The notes beneath the pieces were generated by a model, which saw only the letters and a program-made list of their open reading frames with translations, made no database searches and was not told where the DNA came from. This document shows positions 7,236-13,709 of a DNA stretch of 34,271 nucleotides, one piece after another. Each line of letters starts with the position of its first letter. The first letter of the stretch is position 1. The DNA is from a virus. The position numbers and the translations under genes are program-made. The stretch covers positions 1 to 34,271 of the IMG/VR virus record IMGVR_UViG_3300028361_000081; one strand, given 5' to 3'.

Positions 7236-7676
7236 TTATTGGGCGATGCGCCAGAGGGTGACTTCGTCGCGGGGGATGGTGTTATCGAGGCCGATTTGGA
7301 ATCGGTCGCCGTCGGGGAGGTAGTTGGCGAAGAGGTTGACTGAGAGGTAGGGGATGCAGATTTGCAGCCAGGGGCCGACGGGGATCGTGCCGCCTTCGGT
7401 GGGGTCTTGCCATTCGGGGGCGTCCGCAAGCGGACACGCCACGGGGGCGCTGCCGATGTGGTTGACTGCCTCTACCAGGACGGCGGCGGCATCGAGGTCG
7501 AGACCACGGCAGATGTCGACGAAATCGGAGAGCTCGACGATGCCGTGGGTGATGGCGCGGCAGATGATACCGTGGGGCAGGCCTGCGTCTACGGCGAGCT
7601 GCTGGCTGCTGTAGTCGTCGTAGGCGTAGAGCGTGCTGACTATTAGGTCGGAGATGTTTTTGCGTAGTTTGTTCAT
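7236..7676 (-). CDS. Unknown early protein with XRE-like N-terminal helices
   Basis: A 146-residue protein. Residues about 20-75 could form an XRE-like helix-turn-helix (SSQQLAVDAGLPHGIICRAITHG, then DFVDICRGLDLD), a pattern seen in phage repressors and operon regulators. The middle carries the repeat-encoded insert VACPLADAPE (DNA 7416-7442). The C-terminal half (PVGPWLQICIPYLSVNLFANYLPDGDRFQIG) reads as beta strands. Function not recognised. The ATG at 7676 is the only start that includes the whole helical region; the downstream ParB-like gene begins 47 bases after the stop. A regulatory role is inference. Confidence 0.75.
   Translation of the reverse strand: MNKLRKNISDLIVSTLYAYDDYSSQQLAVDAGLPHGIICRAITHGIVELSDFVDICRGLDLDAAAVLVEAVNHIGSAPVACPLADAPEWQDPTEGGTIPVGPWLQICIPYLSVNLFANYLPDGDRFQIGLDNTIPRDEVTLWRIAQ
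7416..7442. repeat. Palindromic dispersed repeat, copy 3 (inside the gene at 7236-7676)
   Basis: Core gtccgcaagcggac with the same flanks as copies 1 and 2, in frame, encoding VACPLADAP. Same reading frame and strand as copy 1. Confidence 0.85.
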
Positions 7677-7705
7677 TGTTTGTTTTGTTTTGGGATCGAT
7701 CGGAT

Positions 7706-7870
7706 CTAGGAGATTGTGCCGCCCTGGGTGAGGCGCTCTGCGTCGGCTTTGCGCTGGCGTTGGTCTTTGACCTCCTCGGCGATGAGGAAGATGCTGAGGG
7801 TGGCTGTGATGAGTAGGACTAGCGCTAGGAGCGTGAGCGTGATGGCGGCGACTGTGGTGACGGGATCCAT
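7706..7870 (-). CDS. Small single-pass membrane protein
   Basis: A 54-residue protein: a hydrophobic segment at about residues 5-31 (TTVAAITLTLLALVLLITAT, then LSIFLIA) followed by a charged cytoplasmic tail (EEVKDQRQRKADAERL). The ATG at 7870 lies 2 bases after the stop of the upstream gene, which supports it as a real operon member although it is short and embedded in a longer Arg-rich frame. It could be a small anti-host or superinfection protein; nothing in the sequence decides this. Confidence 0.65.
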   Translation of the reverse strand: MDPVTTVAAITLTLLALVLLITATLSIFLIAEEVKDQRQRKADAERLTQGGTIS

Positions 7871-7872
7871 GG

Positions 7873-8253
7873 CTATGATTGGGCTGGGAGAATGGCTCCG
7901 GTGGCGTGGAGGGCTTTGGCGAGCGCGGCGGCTGGTTGGCGCTCGTCGGTTAAGATTTTGTATTCGCCGATTTTCTTGAAGATGCCGACCTCCCATGTGG
8001 TGTGGCTGCTGCCGCCCTCTTCGCCGTGGCGGACTTGGCGGATGTAGGCGTTGTCGCCGAGGTGGGCGGCGTAGTTGAAATAGACTTCGTTGCAGGCGAG
8101 GCGCTTCATGCGGGTGAGGCGCGTTTCGTCGTCGGGGGCGATGCGCCCGTCGTTGCTGACGTGGATGTAGGTATCGCATTCGTCGGCTGCGGCTTTGATC
8201 GCTAGCTTGATGGCTGCTTCGATCTCTTTTTTTGTGGGGTTTTGTGTGCTCAT
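7873..8253 (-). CDS. Unknown 126-residue early protein
   Basis: Soluble protein with an N-terminal amphipathic helix (EIEAAIKLAIKAAADE), central YIHVSNDGRIAPDDETRLTRMK, and a C-terminal half with WEVGIFKKIGEYK. I do not recognise the family. The ATG at 8253 overlaps the TGA of the upstream gene (AAATGAGC), so it is coupled; a longer in-frame extension upstream is Arg/His-rich noise read against the upstream gene. Confidence 0.75.
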   Translation of the reverse strand: MSTQNPTKKEIEAAIKLAIKAAADECDTYIHVSNDGRIAPDDETRLTRMKRLACNEVYFNYAAHLGDNAYIRQVRHGEEGGSSHTTWEVGIFKKIGEYKILTDERQPAAALAKALHATGAILPAQS

Positions 8254-8624
8254 TTTTTGGTGGTTAGGAGTTTGATGGGGTGCTCGCCGCGTAGCTCTAG
8301 GCGGGCGGCGAGTTGCTTGAAGAGTGTGATGAGCTTGGGGGTCTCTAGGTTGAGAATGGGGTTCTCGGCGGGCATCGATGTGAGGCAGGTGGCGAGCCAG
8401 GCGTAGTAGCTGGTGACGGGGATGCGGTAGGCGCCTCGGCTTTTGCGGCTGCCGTTGACGGCGGTGAGTTCGCTGTCGGGATCTTCGCAGAGGTTGATGA
8501 TGTGCTGGTCGGTGTAGCCTAGCTTGCCCGCGACCTCGCCGATGGTGACGGTGTCGCGACCGGGGAAGCATAGCTCGGGGAGGAGTAGCTCTAGTTGCTG
8601 GCTGGACTGTTGTTTTTTAACCAC
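8250..8624 (-). CDS. Excisionase/MerR-like helix-turn-helix protein
   Basis: A 124-residue protein with a winged-helix DNA-binding pattern at about residues 20-65: VTIGEVAGKLGYTDQHIINLCEDP, then SRKSRGAYRIPVTSYYAWL. This is how excisionase-like and MerR-like phage proteins read, with a helix, a recognition helix and a hairpin wing ending in RIP. The only good start is a GTG at 8624 that lies inside a dispersed repeat (8619-8640) and has no visible Shine-Dalgarno site, so either the repeat supplies the start or translation depends on upstream coupling. It may regulate the early operon or direct end complexes. Confidence 0.75.
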   Translation of the reverse strand: MVKKQQSSQQLELLLPELCFPGRDTVTIGEVAGKLGYTDQHIINLCEDPDSELTAVNGSRKSRGAYRIPVTSYYAWLATCLTSMPAENPILNLETPKLITLFKQLAARLELRGEHPIKLLTTKK

Positions 8625-8640
8625 GGATGGACACGGATTG
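8619..8640. repeat. Dispersed repeat aaccacggatggacacggat
   Basis: A 22-base unit of the accacggatg-acacggat type, which I know as a frequent interspersed sequence in several environmental bacterial genomes, including Verrucomicrobiota. It lies between two early genes and contains the GTG start of the downstream one. Confidence 0.6.
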
Positions 8641-8678
8641 GGGTTGAATGATTTAGGAATTGAGAACAGGGAGTTTGG

Positions 8679-9338
8679 TTAGGCGGGTTGCTCGACGAGG
8701 TCGAGGGCTTGGGCGATGTCGGCCTCTTGGGCGGCGACGAATTTGTTGCCGTGCTGGCGGGCGACGCCGACGGGGCGTTTGAGCTGCTTGACGATGGCTC
8801 GCTTTATGGCGCGGGTGAGGTTGGCGCGGCGCTTGTGGTCGAGCTGGGGGCGGTGCTCGGCGAGGTAGCTGGCGATGGGGATGCCTTGGGGGATCTCGAC
8901 GGAGAGGCGGGCGCGGCGGTCGAGCACTTCGGCTTCGACGCGGAGCTTGGCGGCTTCGAGGCGGTAGCTGAGCTGGTTGACTTCGGCGAGGGCGGCGGGC
9001 TCGCCCCCTGTCATCAGGTAAAAACCTTGGCGACGGAGGCTGGGGAGCACTTCGCTGGTGACCCAACGGCAAAACTTTTTGGCCTCTGGTTTGCGACTTT
9101 GAAAAATCAGCTGGTAAAGGCCGGATTCGTTGACGGCGTTAAGCTCTCGATCTTGGCCACCTGACCTAAGCACTACTGAGGTCAGGTCGTCGTTATGGAG
9201 GCTCTTAATTGCTTCGGATGGATTTGTTAATCCGAGGACGTCGCAGATGTCTTTGACGACGAAAATTGGATTCTGGTGAGAGCCGAGGACGCGAATATCT
9301 TGAGTGCCTTCGAAAGCGGTGGTGAGGATGGTGTTCAT
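8679..9338 (-). CDS. Bro-N domain antirepressor-like protein
   Basis: A 219-residue protein. The N-terminal ~100 residues are a clear Bro-N domain: FEGTQDIRVLG, then FVVKDICDVLGLTNPSEAI, LRSGGQDRELNAVNESGLYQ, and a C-terminal WVTSEVLPSLRRQGFY. Bro-N proteins of prophages often act as antirepressors that relieve lysogeny. The C-terminal half is charged and helical (ALAEVNQLSYRLEAAKLRVE) and probably mediates DNA or partner binding, ending in AQALDLVEQPA. It is the second gene of the early operon, 14 bases after the RHH protein, which fits a switch with its own repressor upstream. The ATG is preceded by an A-run rather than a Shine-Dalgarno site. Confidence 0.9.
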   Translation of the reverse strand: MNTILTTAFEGTQDIRVLGSHQNPIFVVKDICDVLGLTNPSEAIKSLHNDDLTSVVLRSGGQDRELNAVNESGLYQLIFQSRKPEAKKFCRWVTSEVLPSLRRQGFYLMTGGEPAALAEVNQLSYRLEAAKLRVEAEVLDRRARLSVEIPQGIPIASYLAEHRPQLDHKRRANLTRAIKRAIVKQLKRPVGVARQHGNKFVAAQEADIAQALDLVEQPA

Positions 9339-9352
9339 TTTTTTTGGGTTGG

Positions 9353-9541
9353 TTATCTGTTTGATGCGAGGTGAACGCCGTTGCGCTCCCACTCGGAGAT
9401 TTTGGCGGCTATAGAGAAGCGGACGATGTCGCTGGTCTTTACCCCGTGCTTGCGGGCTAAGGTTTCGATCCGACTTCGAGTCAAAGAATCGACCCGCAAA
9501 TTGAGCGGACGATCTAGTTGTGGTAGGTGTGAGTTTTTCAT
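9353..9541 (-). CDS. Ribbon-helix-helix (Arc/CopG-like) repressor, first gene of the early operon
   Basis: A 62-residue protein with one RHH unit: the strand RPLNLRVDSLTRSRIETLA, then the helix HGVKTSDIVRFSIAAKIS. Dimers of this fold bind palindromes through the strand. The ATG lies only 2 bases from a 29-base palindrome (9544-9572) and about 11 bases from a candidate -10 box, so the transcript would start at or very near the ATG and there is no room for a Shine-Dalgarno site. This suggests autoregulation and leaderless translation. It is paired with a second RHH protein transcribed divergently. Confidence 0.8.
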   Translation of the reverse strand: MKNSHLPQLDRPLNLRVDSLTRSRIETLARKHGVKTSDIVRFSIAAKISEWERNGVHLASNR

Positions 9542-9543
9542 TG

Positions 9544-9627
9544 TGCGTTACGTTGTAGCGCAACGTAACGCATTGCGTCAAGCAAAGTTTTTAAAAAATC
9601 TTGCCGAAGAATTATTTTGCGCTACAA
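9544..9627. promoter_or_regulatory. Divergent operator-promoter region between the two RHH genes
   Basis: A perfect palindrome with 12-base arms tgcgttacgttg and caacgtaacgca (9544-9555 and 9561-9572) abuts the leftward gene. The 11-mer TTGCGCTACAA occurs on both strands: minus at 9563-9553 and plus at 9617-9627. Its TACAA is a candidate -10 in each case, with candidate -35 boxes TTGACG (minus, 9581-9576) and TTGCCG (plus, 9601-9606). The start codons follow the shared motif by only 11 and 9 bases. This looks like a compact phage switch controlled by the flanking RHH proteins. Boxes are read by eye. Confidence 0.7.
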
Positions 9628-9636
9628 AGCCTAACT

Positions 9637-9840
9637 ATGGGGCTTTCAACTGGCTTAACTATTCGCTTAGACGCACACACACGAACACGCTTAGAAGCTA
9701 TTGCGGATGACGCTGGCATGAAAAGCAGTGTGCTCATTCGGCAAGCTATCTCTGAATACTTGGATAAGGTGGAGCGGTCGGGGCGTTTGGAAATTACGCT
9801 GACGACAAGCAGAAAAATTCCTCAAAAGAAGGCGAGCTAG
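9637..9840 (+). CDS. Ribbon-helix-helix (CopG/MetJ-like) DNA-binding protein
   Basis: A 67-residue protein from the ATG at 9637; a TTG twelve codons upstream would start inside the operator and is disfavoured. The strand TGLTIRLDAHTRTRLEAIA and the helix GMKSSVLIRQAISEYLDKVE form a canonical RHH fold, and a basic tail follows (TSRKIPQKKAS). It is divergent from the RHH repressor at 9353-9541 and shares its control region, so the two may form a bistable pair like cI and Cro, or they may form mixed dimers. The ATG is 9 bases after the candidate -10, again with no Shine-Dalgarno site. Confidence 0.8.
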   Translation: MGLSTGLTIRLDAHTRTRLEAIADDAGMKSSVLIRQAISEYLDKVERSGRLEITLTTSRKIPQKKAS

Positions 9841-9897
9841 CTGACAACGTAGTCAACATCGCGGATTACCTCTAACCATTAAAACCTAGTTATAGTT

Positions 9898-10680
9898 ATG
9901 AAAACAGAAGCCGAATACGATGAGATTTTGAAGTCGCAGAAGTCTAAACAGTCTAAAGCTGAGACTTCAGCTGGGGCGAAAAAGGCGGGTAAGCCTGCGG
10001 CTCGGAAAATGGTGGCCGATAAGCCTGTCGTGGCTGAAGCTAGCTCTGAGGTGGGAGAAGCGACTGGAGTCGCGCTGCTATTGATCCCGCTCATTGGCAC
10101 AATGCTTGTGTGGTTTTGGGTCGGGGGCATGGCTCTGATTCAAGATCCTGGTGGCTCGCTAAACCTGATCTTAGTGGGCGTCGTCGTTTCTTCTGCGTTA
10201 TTGATTGGTGTCGAGGCATCTCAGCTAGGGATGGGTAAAAACGGAAAGAAGGGAGAGACTGGCCCAGTTGCTTGGGCGCTGGGCGCTATCCTGATTTGGT
10301 TCATCGTCTACCCTTGTTATTTATTTGCGCGGGGTAAGCATGGTGCGAAGAACTTGGGTGCCGTGGGCATGTTTTGCGCACTTATATTTGTGGGGGTCTG
10401 TTGGCTGGTCGGGACGGCGGTGGAGGAAAGAAAGTCGGAGGTTAGTTCTATCCTTAGTGGTGGTGCGGCAAGTAGCAGCACTAGAGACTTTATGAAGGAA
10501 ATAAACCAGAGCGTGACTAAAGATTTTATTCGGCAATACGAGATCGTGAAGAGGAGCGGGAATCAGATTGAAGCGAGTGTTCACGCTGGCCTTGTTGCGG
10601 CGGGTTTTTTGCAGGAAGGCGATGAGGCGGGATACCGCAAGTGGACGCAGATTCAGAAAGACCACGAATCAAGGTGGTAA
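9898..10680 (+). CDS. Four-helix membrane protein, probable lysogenic cargo (moron)
   Basis: A 260-residue protein. A Lys/Ala-rich cytoplasmic N-terminus (SKQSKAETSAGAKKAGKPAA) leads into four hydrophobic segments at about residues 57-80, 88-108, 120-142 and 147-167, then a soluble charged C-terminal domain of about 90 residues (TRDFMKEINQSVTKDFIRQY). The motif WFIVYPCYLFARGKHG resembles small bacterial membrane proteins of unknown role. It lies on the plus strand between the switch and the late genes and ends at a strong terminator, so it can be expressed in the lysogen. Superinfection exclusion or another host-altering role is plausible but not shown. The start context gttatagttATG lacks a Shine-Dalgarno site. 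Confidence 0.85.
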   Translation: MKTEAEYDEILKSQKSKQSKAETSAGAKKAGKPAARKMVADKPVVAEASSEVGEATGVALLLIPLIGTMLVWFWVGGMALIQDPGGSLNLILVGVVVSSALLIGVEASQLGMGKNGKKGETGPVAWALGAILIWFIVYPCYLFARGKHGAKNLGAVGMFCALIFVGVCWLVGTAVEERKSEVSSILSGGAASSSTRDFMKEINQSVTKDFIRQYEIVKRSGNQIEASVHAGLVAAGFLQEGDEAGYRKWTQIQKDHESRW

Positions 10681-10683
10681 CGC

Positions 10684-10713
10684 AAAAAGCCCCGCTACTT
10701 AGCGGGGCTTTTT
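10684..10713 (+). terminator. Rho-independent terminator after the membrane protein gene
   Basis: Perfect stem aaaaagccccgct / agcggggcttttt with a 4-base loop (actt) and a T-run on the right arm. It begins 4 bases after the stop codon. The A-run on the left means it would also work for leftward transcription. Confidence 0.92.
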
Positions 10714-10805
10714 AATGCCTGATTTAGAAAAATCTCAATGGAGTCAATGGACTCTACCGAAAATTAGGCAGGCTTGGTGGGGTCTGTTACTGTGTGGGCT
10801 ACGTT

Positions 10806-11102
10806 ATGCCAGCCGACTCAAAAACACAAGAAAAAGATGCCTTCCTGGCACGCTGCTCACCGAGCTATCGGGCGGCGGTGACTGGGCAGCGTGAGTTGCC
10901 TGGGATCAAAACCAAATGCGGTGCGGTGCAGTTTCGTGTGTTGGGTTTTTCCGATCGGGTGGAGAATGGCCACACGATCATCCGTGCTACGATTGATGAG
11001 GGGCAGGTAGTAGAGCTGCGATTGCCGGCTGGCTACTCGGTAGTGTTTCCCACGACTGCGAAACAGGGCCGCCCGGCTAAAAATGTAGGAGGTGCCAAGT
11101 GA
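10806..11102 (+). CDS. Unknown protein at the start of the late/lysis region
   Basis: A 98-residue protein from the ATG at 10806; a GTG four codons upstream is an alternative. It reads as a small beta-rich protein with a single helix: DAFLARCSPSYRAAVTGQR, then VQFRVLGFSD and VELRLPAGYSVVFPTT, ending in a basic tail. I do not recognise the family. Its stop overlaps a GTG start of the next gene (aaGTGAgc), and it lies about 90 bases after the terminator, so the late promoter should be within 10714-10805. I see there only a short inverted repeat (gagtc-aatg-gactc at 10741-10754) and no clear promoter boxes. Confidence 0.7.
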   Translation: MPADSKTQEKDAFLARCSPSYRAAVTGQRELPGIKTKCGAVQFRVLGFSDRVENGHTIIRATIDEGQVVELRLPAGYSVVFPTTAKQGRPAKNVGGAK

Positions 11103-11968
11103 GCGCTTCTTCGGCAGCTGAAACTTTTGGGGTTAAAAAACGCTCGTCACGCATCGGGGGGTGTGTGGCGAGCACTGGCCTCGCGACTCTCGGAGACTGG
11201 CTCACGATGAGCTGCTCCCGGCTGGCCCGTGCGTTGAGGAGCGGGCTGGCTGTATCTTTTGCATTTTCCAACCAAAACAAAAGGGGCGCGTCCCGTCAGG
11301 ACGCTGGCCGCAGTGTGAGTGATCATACCACTGCGCATAAAGACGCGCCCCACGATATTTCTGCCTCTGGCTCGATCCGCTATTGGATCGTCGGGGCGAC
11401 GGGATTCCGGCAGGACTCGGCGCATGAGTCGGGGCTGGAGCTGCTGTGGCGTGAGATGCGCTCGCTCAAATCAGAAGGGGTGTGCATTACCACGCCATTC
11501 CGGTGGGACGAAGATGCGGAGGCTAAGGCGGCGTTCATCGCTCGCAACTCTGCGCCTGGCGCGGTAGTGCTGATGTATGCCTACTCGTATGGCGTCGGGA
11601 GCTTTTTTGTTAAGTTTGCACGGGCGCTTAAACGCTACGGAATCCGCATTGCACGGCTGATCTCGGTAGATGGGATTCGGCGCTGGCTGGCGCTGAAGCC
11701 GCTGTCGTTGCGATGGTTCCAGGACAAAGTTACGATTGCGATCCCTGATAATGTGGATGTGGCTTTTGGATTTCGTCAGGAGGAAGACCGCTGGCTGCGT
11801 GGGCATCGCCTATTTGCTGAGGATCCATGCGTGGATGGACAAGGCTCGACGACTGTGATTGATTGGCAGCTGCATGGCAGTGATCATTGCAGCATCGACG
11901 AGTCTTCGACGGTGCACCATGTGGCTCTGACGGAGTTTGCAGGTGTGATTGAAGGGAGCGCTGTATGA
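11099..11968 (+). CDS. Alpha/beta-hydrolase-like protein, possible lysis esterase
   Basis: A 289-residue frame. From about residue 92 it reads as an alpha/beta hydrolase: YWIVGATGF, then GAVVLMYAYSYGVGSFF with nucleophile S163, then RIARLISVDGI with D191, and GSDHCSIDES with H263. The order Ser-Asp-His and the spacing fit. The N-terminal ~90 residues look uncharacteristic and include a nested inverted repeat (11283-11351), so the true start may be later, for example a GTG at 11315. It is coupled to the peptidase-like gene downstream by a TGATG overlap. LysB-type esterases help some phages to lyse hosts with unusual envelopes; a comparable role here is inferred from context. Confidence 0.65.
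   Translation: MSASSAAETFGVKKRSSRIGGCVASTGLATLGDWLTMSCSRLARALRSGLAVSFAFSNQNKRGASRQDAGRSVSDHTTAHKDAPHDISASGSIRYWIVGATGFRQDSAHESGLELLWREMRSLKSEGVCITTPFRWDEDAEAKAAFIARNSAPGAVVLMYAYSYGVGSFFVKFARALKRYGIRIARLISVDGIRRWLALKPLSLRWFQDKVTIAIPDNVDVAFGFRQEEDRWLRGHRLFAEDPCVDGQGSTTVIDWQLHGSDHCSIDESSTVHHVALTEFAGVIEGSAV
11283..11351. repeat. Nested inverted repeat inside the hydrolase frame
   Basis: Outer 10-base arms ggggcgcgtc (11283-11292) and gacgcgcccc (11342-11351) enclose a small hairpin gcgtcc-cgtca-ggacgc and an inner pair gcagtg/cactgc (11310-11315 and 11329-11334). It resembles a miniature dispersed palindromic element and may have supplied spurious N-terminal coding. Confidence 0.75.
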
Positions 11969-12588
11969 TGAGACCTGGCGAGAGATTGTCCAGACGTCGG
12001 GGCCGTAGGTCTGCGCCGCCTGTCGTCATCCAACTGGATGTGCCCAGCAATGGTGTGGTGACTGTTTACAACTACTATGACCGTGTGGCGACTCGCGTGG
12101 GTGGTGAGCTTAAAATTAAGCTGCCTAAGGCCGTCAACATGGTCGAGCTAGTGGCACGCTCGCAGATCCTTGCCGAGCTGCGCTCTCTGGATGCGGGCAA
12201 GGCAGACATCAATCTTGCGGACATGCACTACGCGATCCTCGACCACGACTGCTGGGTGGACCTACAGCTTTGGACGAAGCGCTTTCTTGCGGACATCGGC
12301 TATGTATACGTCGGCGACCGCCGCGATTGTAATGCGTTCGCCCGTGCGATGCGCATGGCGTTTGATTTACTTGGTGAGGTCGCCTTTGCGGGCTCTCCTA
12401 CTGTTGGCGGGATCTATGCGCACATGGACGAACCGTTTGCGGGAATCACTGATGGTTTTCACGCGCTCAACCTATCGCGCACCAACAAGGGCGGATTTGT
12501 GAGTGAGCCACAGGGCATCAACTTGATCTATCAACGCGCGGAGATTTGGGCGATGACCCGCCGCATTACTTCCATCTCTTCTGACTGA
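11965..12588 (+). CDS. Candidate Cys-His-Glu peptidase (papain/transglutaminase-like), possible endolysin
   Basis: A 207-residue protein. The C-terminal half has the signature of a cysteine peptidase fold seen in some phage and lectin-associated proteins: DRRDCNAFARAMR with C122, DGFHALNL with H166, and VSEPQG with E181. An N-terminal part contains a beta-rich segment (GGELKIKLPKAVNMVE) and LADMHYAILDHDCWVD. It follows the alpha/beta hydrolase with overlapping start and stop and precedes a lipoprotein and a membrane-anchored coiled coil, a typical lysis neighbourhood. A cell-wall peptidase or amidase role is likely; a capsid or tail maturation protease is the alternative. Confidence 0.65.
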   Translation: MMRPGERLSRRRGRRSAPPVVIQLDVPSNGVVTVYNYYDRVATRVGGELKIKLPKAVNMVELVARSQILAELRSLDAGKADINLADMHYAILDHDCWVDLQLWTKRFLADIGYVYVGDRRDCNAFARAMRMAFDLLGEVAFAGSPTVGGIYAHMDEPFAGITDGFHALNLSRTNKGGFVSEPQGINLIYQRAEIWAMTRRITSISSD

Positions 12589-12595
12589 TTTTCAA

Positions 12596-12624
12596 GACAG
12601 AATAATTTAACGACAGAATAATTT
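12596..12624. repeat. Short direct repeat gacagaataattt (two copies)
   Basis: Thirteen-base copies at 12596-12608 and 12612-12624 in the 67-base gap before the lipoprotein gene. Role unknown; it may be a remnant of a low-complexity interspersed repeat or a regulatory site. Confidence 0.6.
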
Positions 12625-12655
12625 CTTACACGACGTAAACCACGAAAACCATACT

Positions 12656-13138
12656 ATGAAAAAGATCATCATCACTAGACTTCTCTCCGCGATGCTTCTC
12701 GGCAGTGCTTTAATTAATGTCGGCTGCCAGGCTATTGACGATTTCCAAGAGGATAACCCTGTCGCGTATGACGTGCTCACGGGGGCGGCTAAGCTGGCGC
12801 TTTTATCGCAGGTGCCCGCGATCACTGACGACGTGGTGTATCAACAGCTGCTTAATGCTACGATCGATGGAGCGTTCCTCGCGGCTAACACGCCGAATGG
12901 TGTCGCGGCTGAGCTGCAATCTGGCGTGGCTAATGTCTATCCAGGCGATGCACTCATGCAGCAAATCGCGGTGCAAGAATTTGTCCAGGCGCTCAATGCG
13001 CCATCCGATTCGACGGTGCCGGCCTCTGGTCCTGACACGGCGTTTAAGCGTGCACTCGCTGATGCACTCAGGCCAGCGGTAGTCACGGACTACTCGTTTG
13101 ACCCGGTCTACTCGGTGACGCTCGCCCGCGAGCTGTAA
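12656..13138 (+). CDS. Phage lipoprotein
   Basis: A 160-residue protein with a lipoprotein signal: a basic start MKKIIITRLL, a hydrophobic core and a lipobox ending NVGC with lipidated C24. The mature part is acidic and helical (IDDFQEDNPVAYDVLTGAA) with no known fold visible. In the late lysis region, lipoproteins often act as outer-membrane spanins or as superinfection blockers, and the next gene is a membrane-anchored coiled coil that could be the partner spanin. The mature length (~137) is longer than classical o-spanins, so this is tentative. Confidence 0.8.
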   Translation: MKKIIITRLLSAMLLGSALINVGCQAIDDFQEDNPVAYDVLTGAAKLALLSQVPAITDDVVYQQLLNATIDGAFLAANTPNGVAAELQSGVANVYPGDALMQQIAVQEFVQALNAPSDSTVPASGPDTAFKRALADALRPAVVTDYSFDPVYSVTLAREL

Positions 13139-13188
13139 TCGCGCCTGTATCCGGCTACCCAATACGCACCCGCTTACCGACTGTCTGC

Positions 13189-13686
13189 ATGCTCACTCTC
13201 GCTCAACTCTCTGCCGATCCTACATGGCCGCTCGCTGTCGGTGCGTTTATAATCATAGCGCTCTTTCTCCTCGGCGGCTCCCTGATGGGCGTCAAACTTT
13301 GGAAGGAGCTCAAGGGCGACCCTGAACCAAAGCACTCGCCGGGGATCGATGTCAAGATCCGCGCCGAAGTCTCTGCCTCGGAAAAGCGCGTAGGCAATGT
13401 GATCGGCACTGTCAAGGCTGAGCTGCGCGAAGATCAACGGCAACACCGCGACGAGGTGTGCAAAGAGGTCAACCAGATCCACGGGCGCGTCTCTGGCCTC
13501 CGCGACGAGATCAAGGCCGACTACAAGGGTATCGAGACCAAGGTGACAGATAGCCTAGATAAAATGCAGGGCATGTATGCCATGACCTGCGAGCGTGTAG
13601 GTAAGTGCGAGACGGATAACGCACACCAGGAGCGCACGATTATCGCTCAAGGGCACAAGCTCGACCGTCACATCGAGAAACAGTGA
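13189..13686 (+). CDS. Membrane-anchored coiled-coil protein (Rz-like or holin-like)
   Basis: A 165-residue protein. One membrane segment lies at about residues 14-37 (PLAVGAFIIIALFLLGG), followed by a long charged coiled coil to the C-terminus (SEKRVGNVIGTVKAELRED, then DEVCKEVNQIHGRV and DYKGIETKVTDSLDKMQ). N-anchored, periplasmic coiled-coil proteins next to a lipoprotein fit an inner-membrane spanin; a holin-like function is a less likely alternative. The gene follows the lipoprotein by 50 bases and precedes the packaging genes. Confidence 0.75.
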   Translation: MLTLAQLSADPTWPLAVGAFIIIALFLLGGSLMGVKLWKELKGDPEPKHSPGIDVKIRAEVSASEKRVGNVIGTVKAELREDQRQHRDEVCKEVNQIHGRVSGLRDEIKADYKGIETKVTDSLDKMQGMYAMTCERVGKCETDNAHQERTIIAQGHKLDRHIEKQ

Positions 13687-13709
13687 TTAGAAACTTGCTA
13701 GACTAGACG

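Noticed and set aside
10714-10805. Late promoter
   Set aside because: Expected here from layout, but no convincing -35/-10 pair; only a 5-base inverted repeat is visible.
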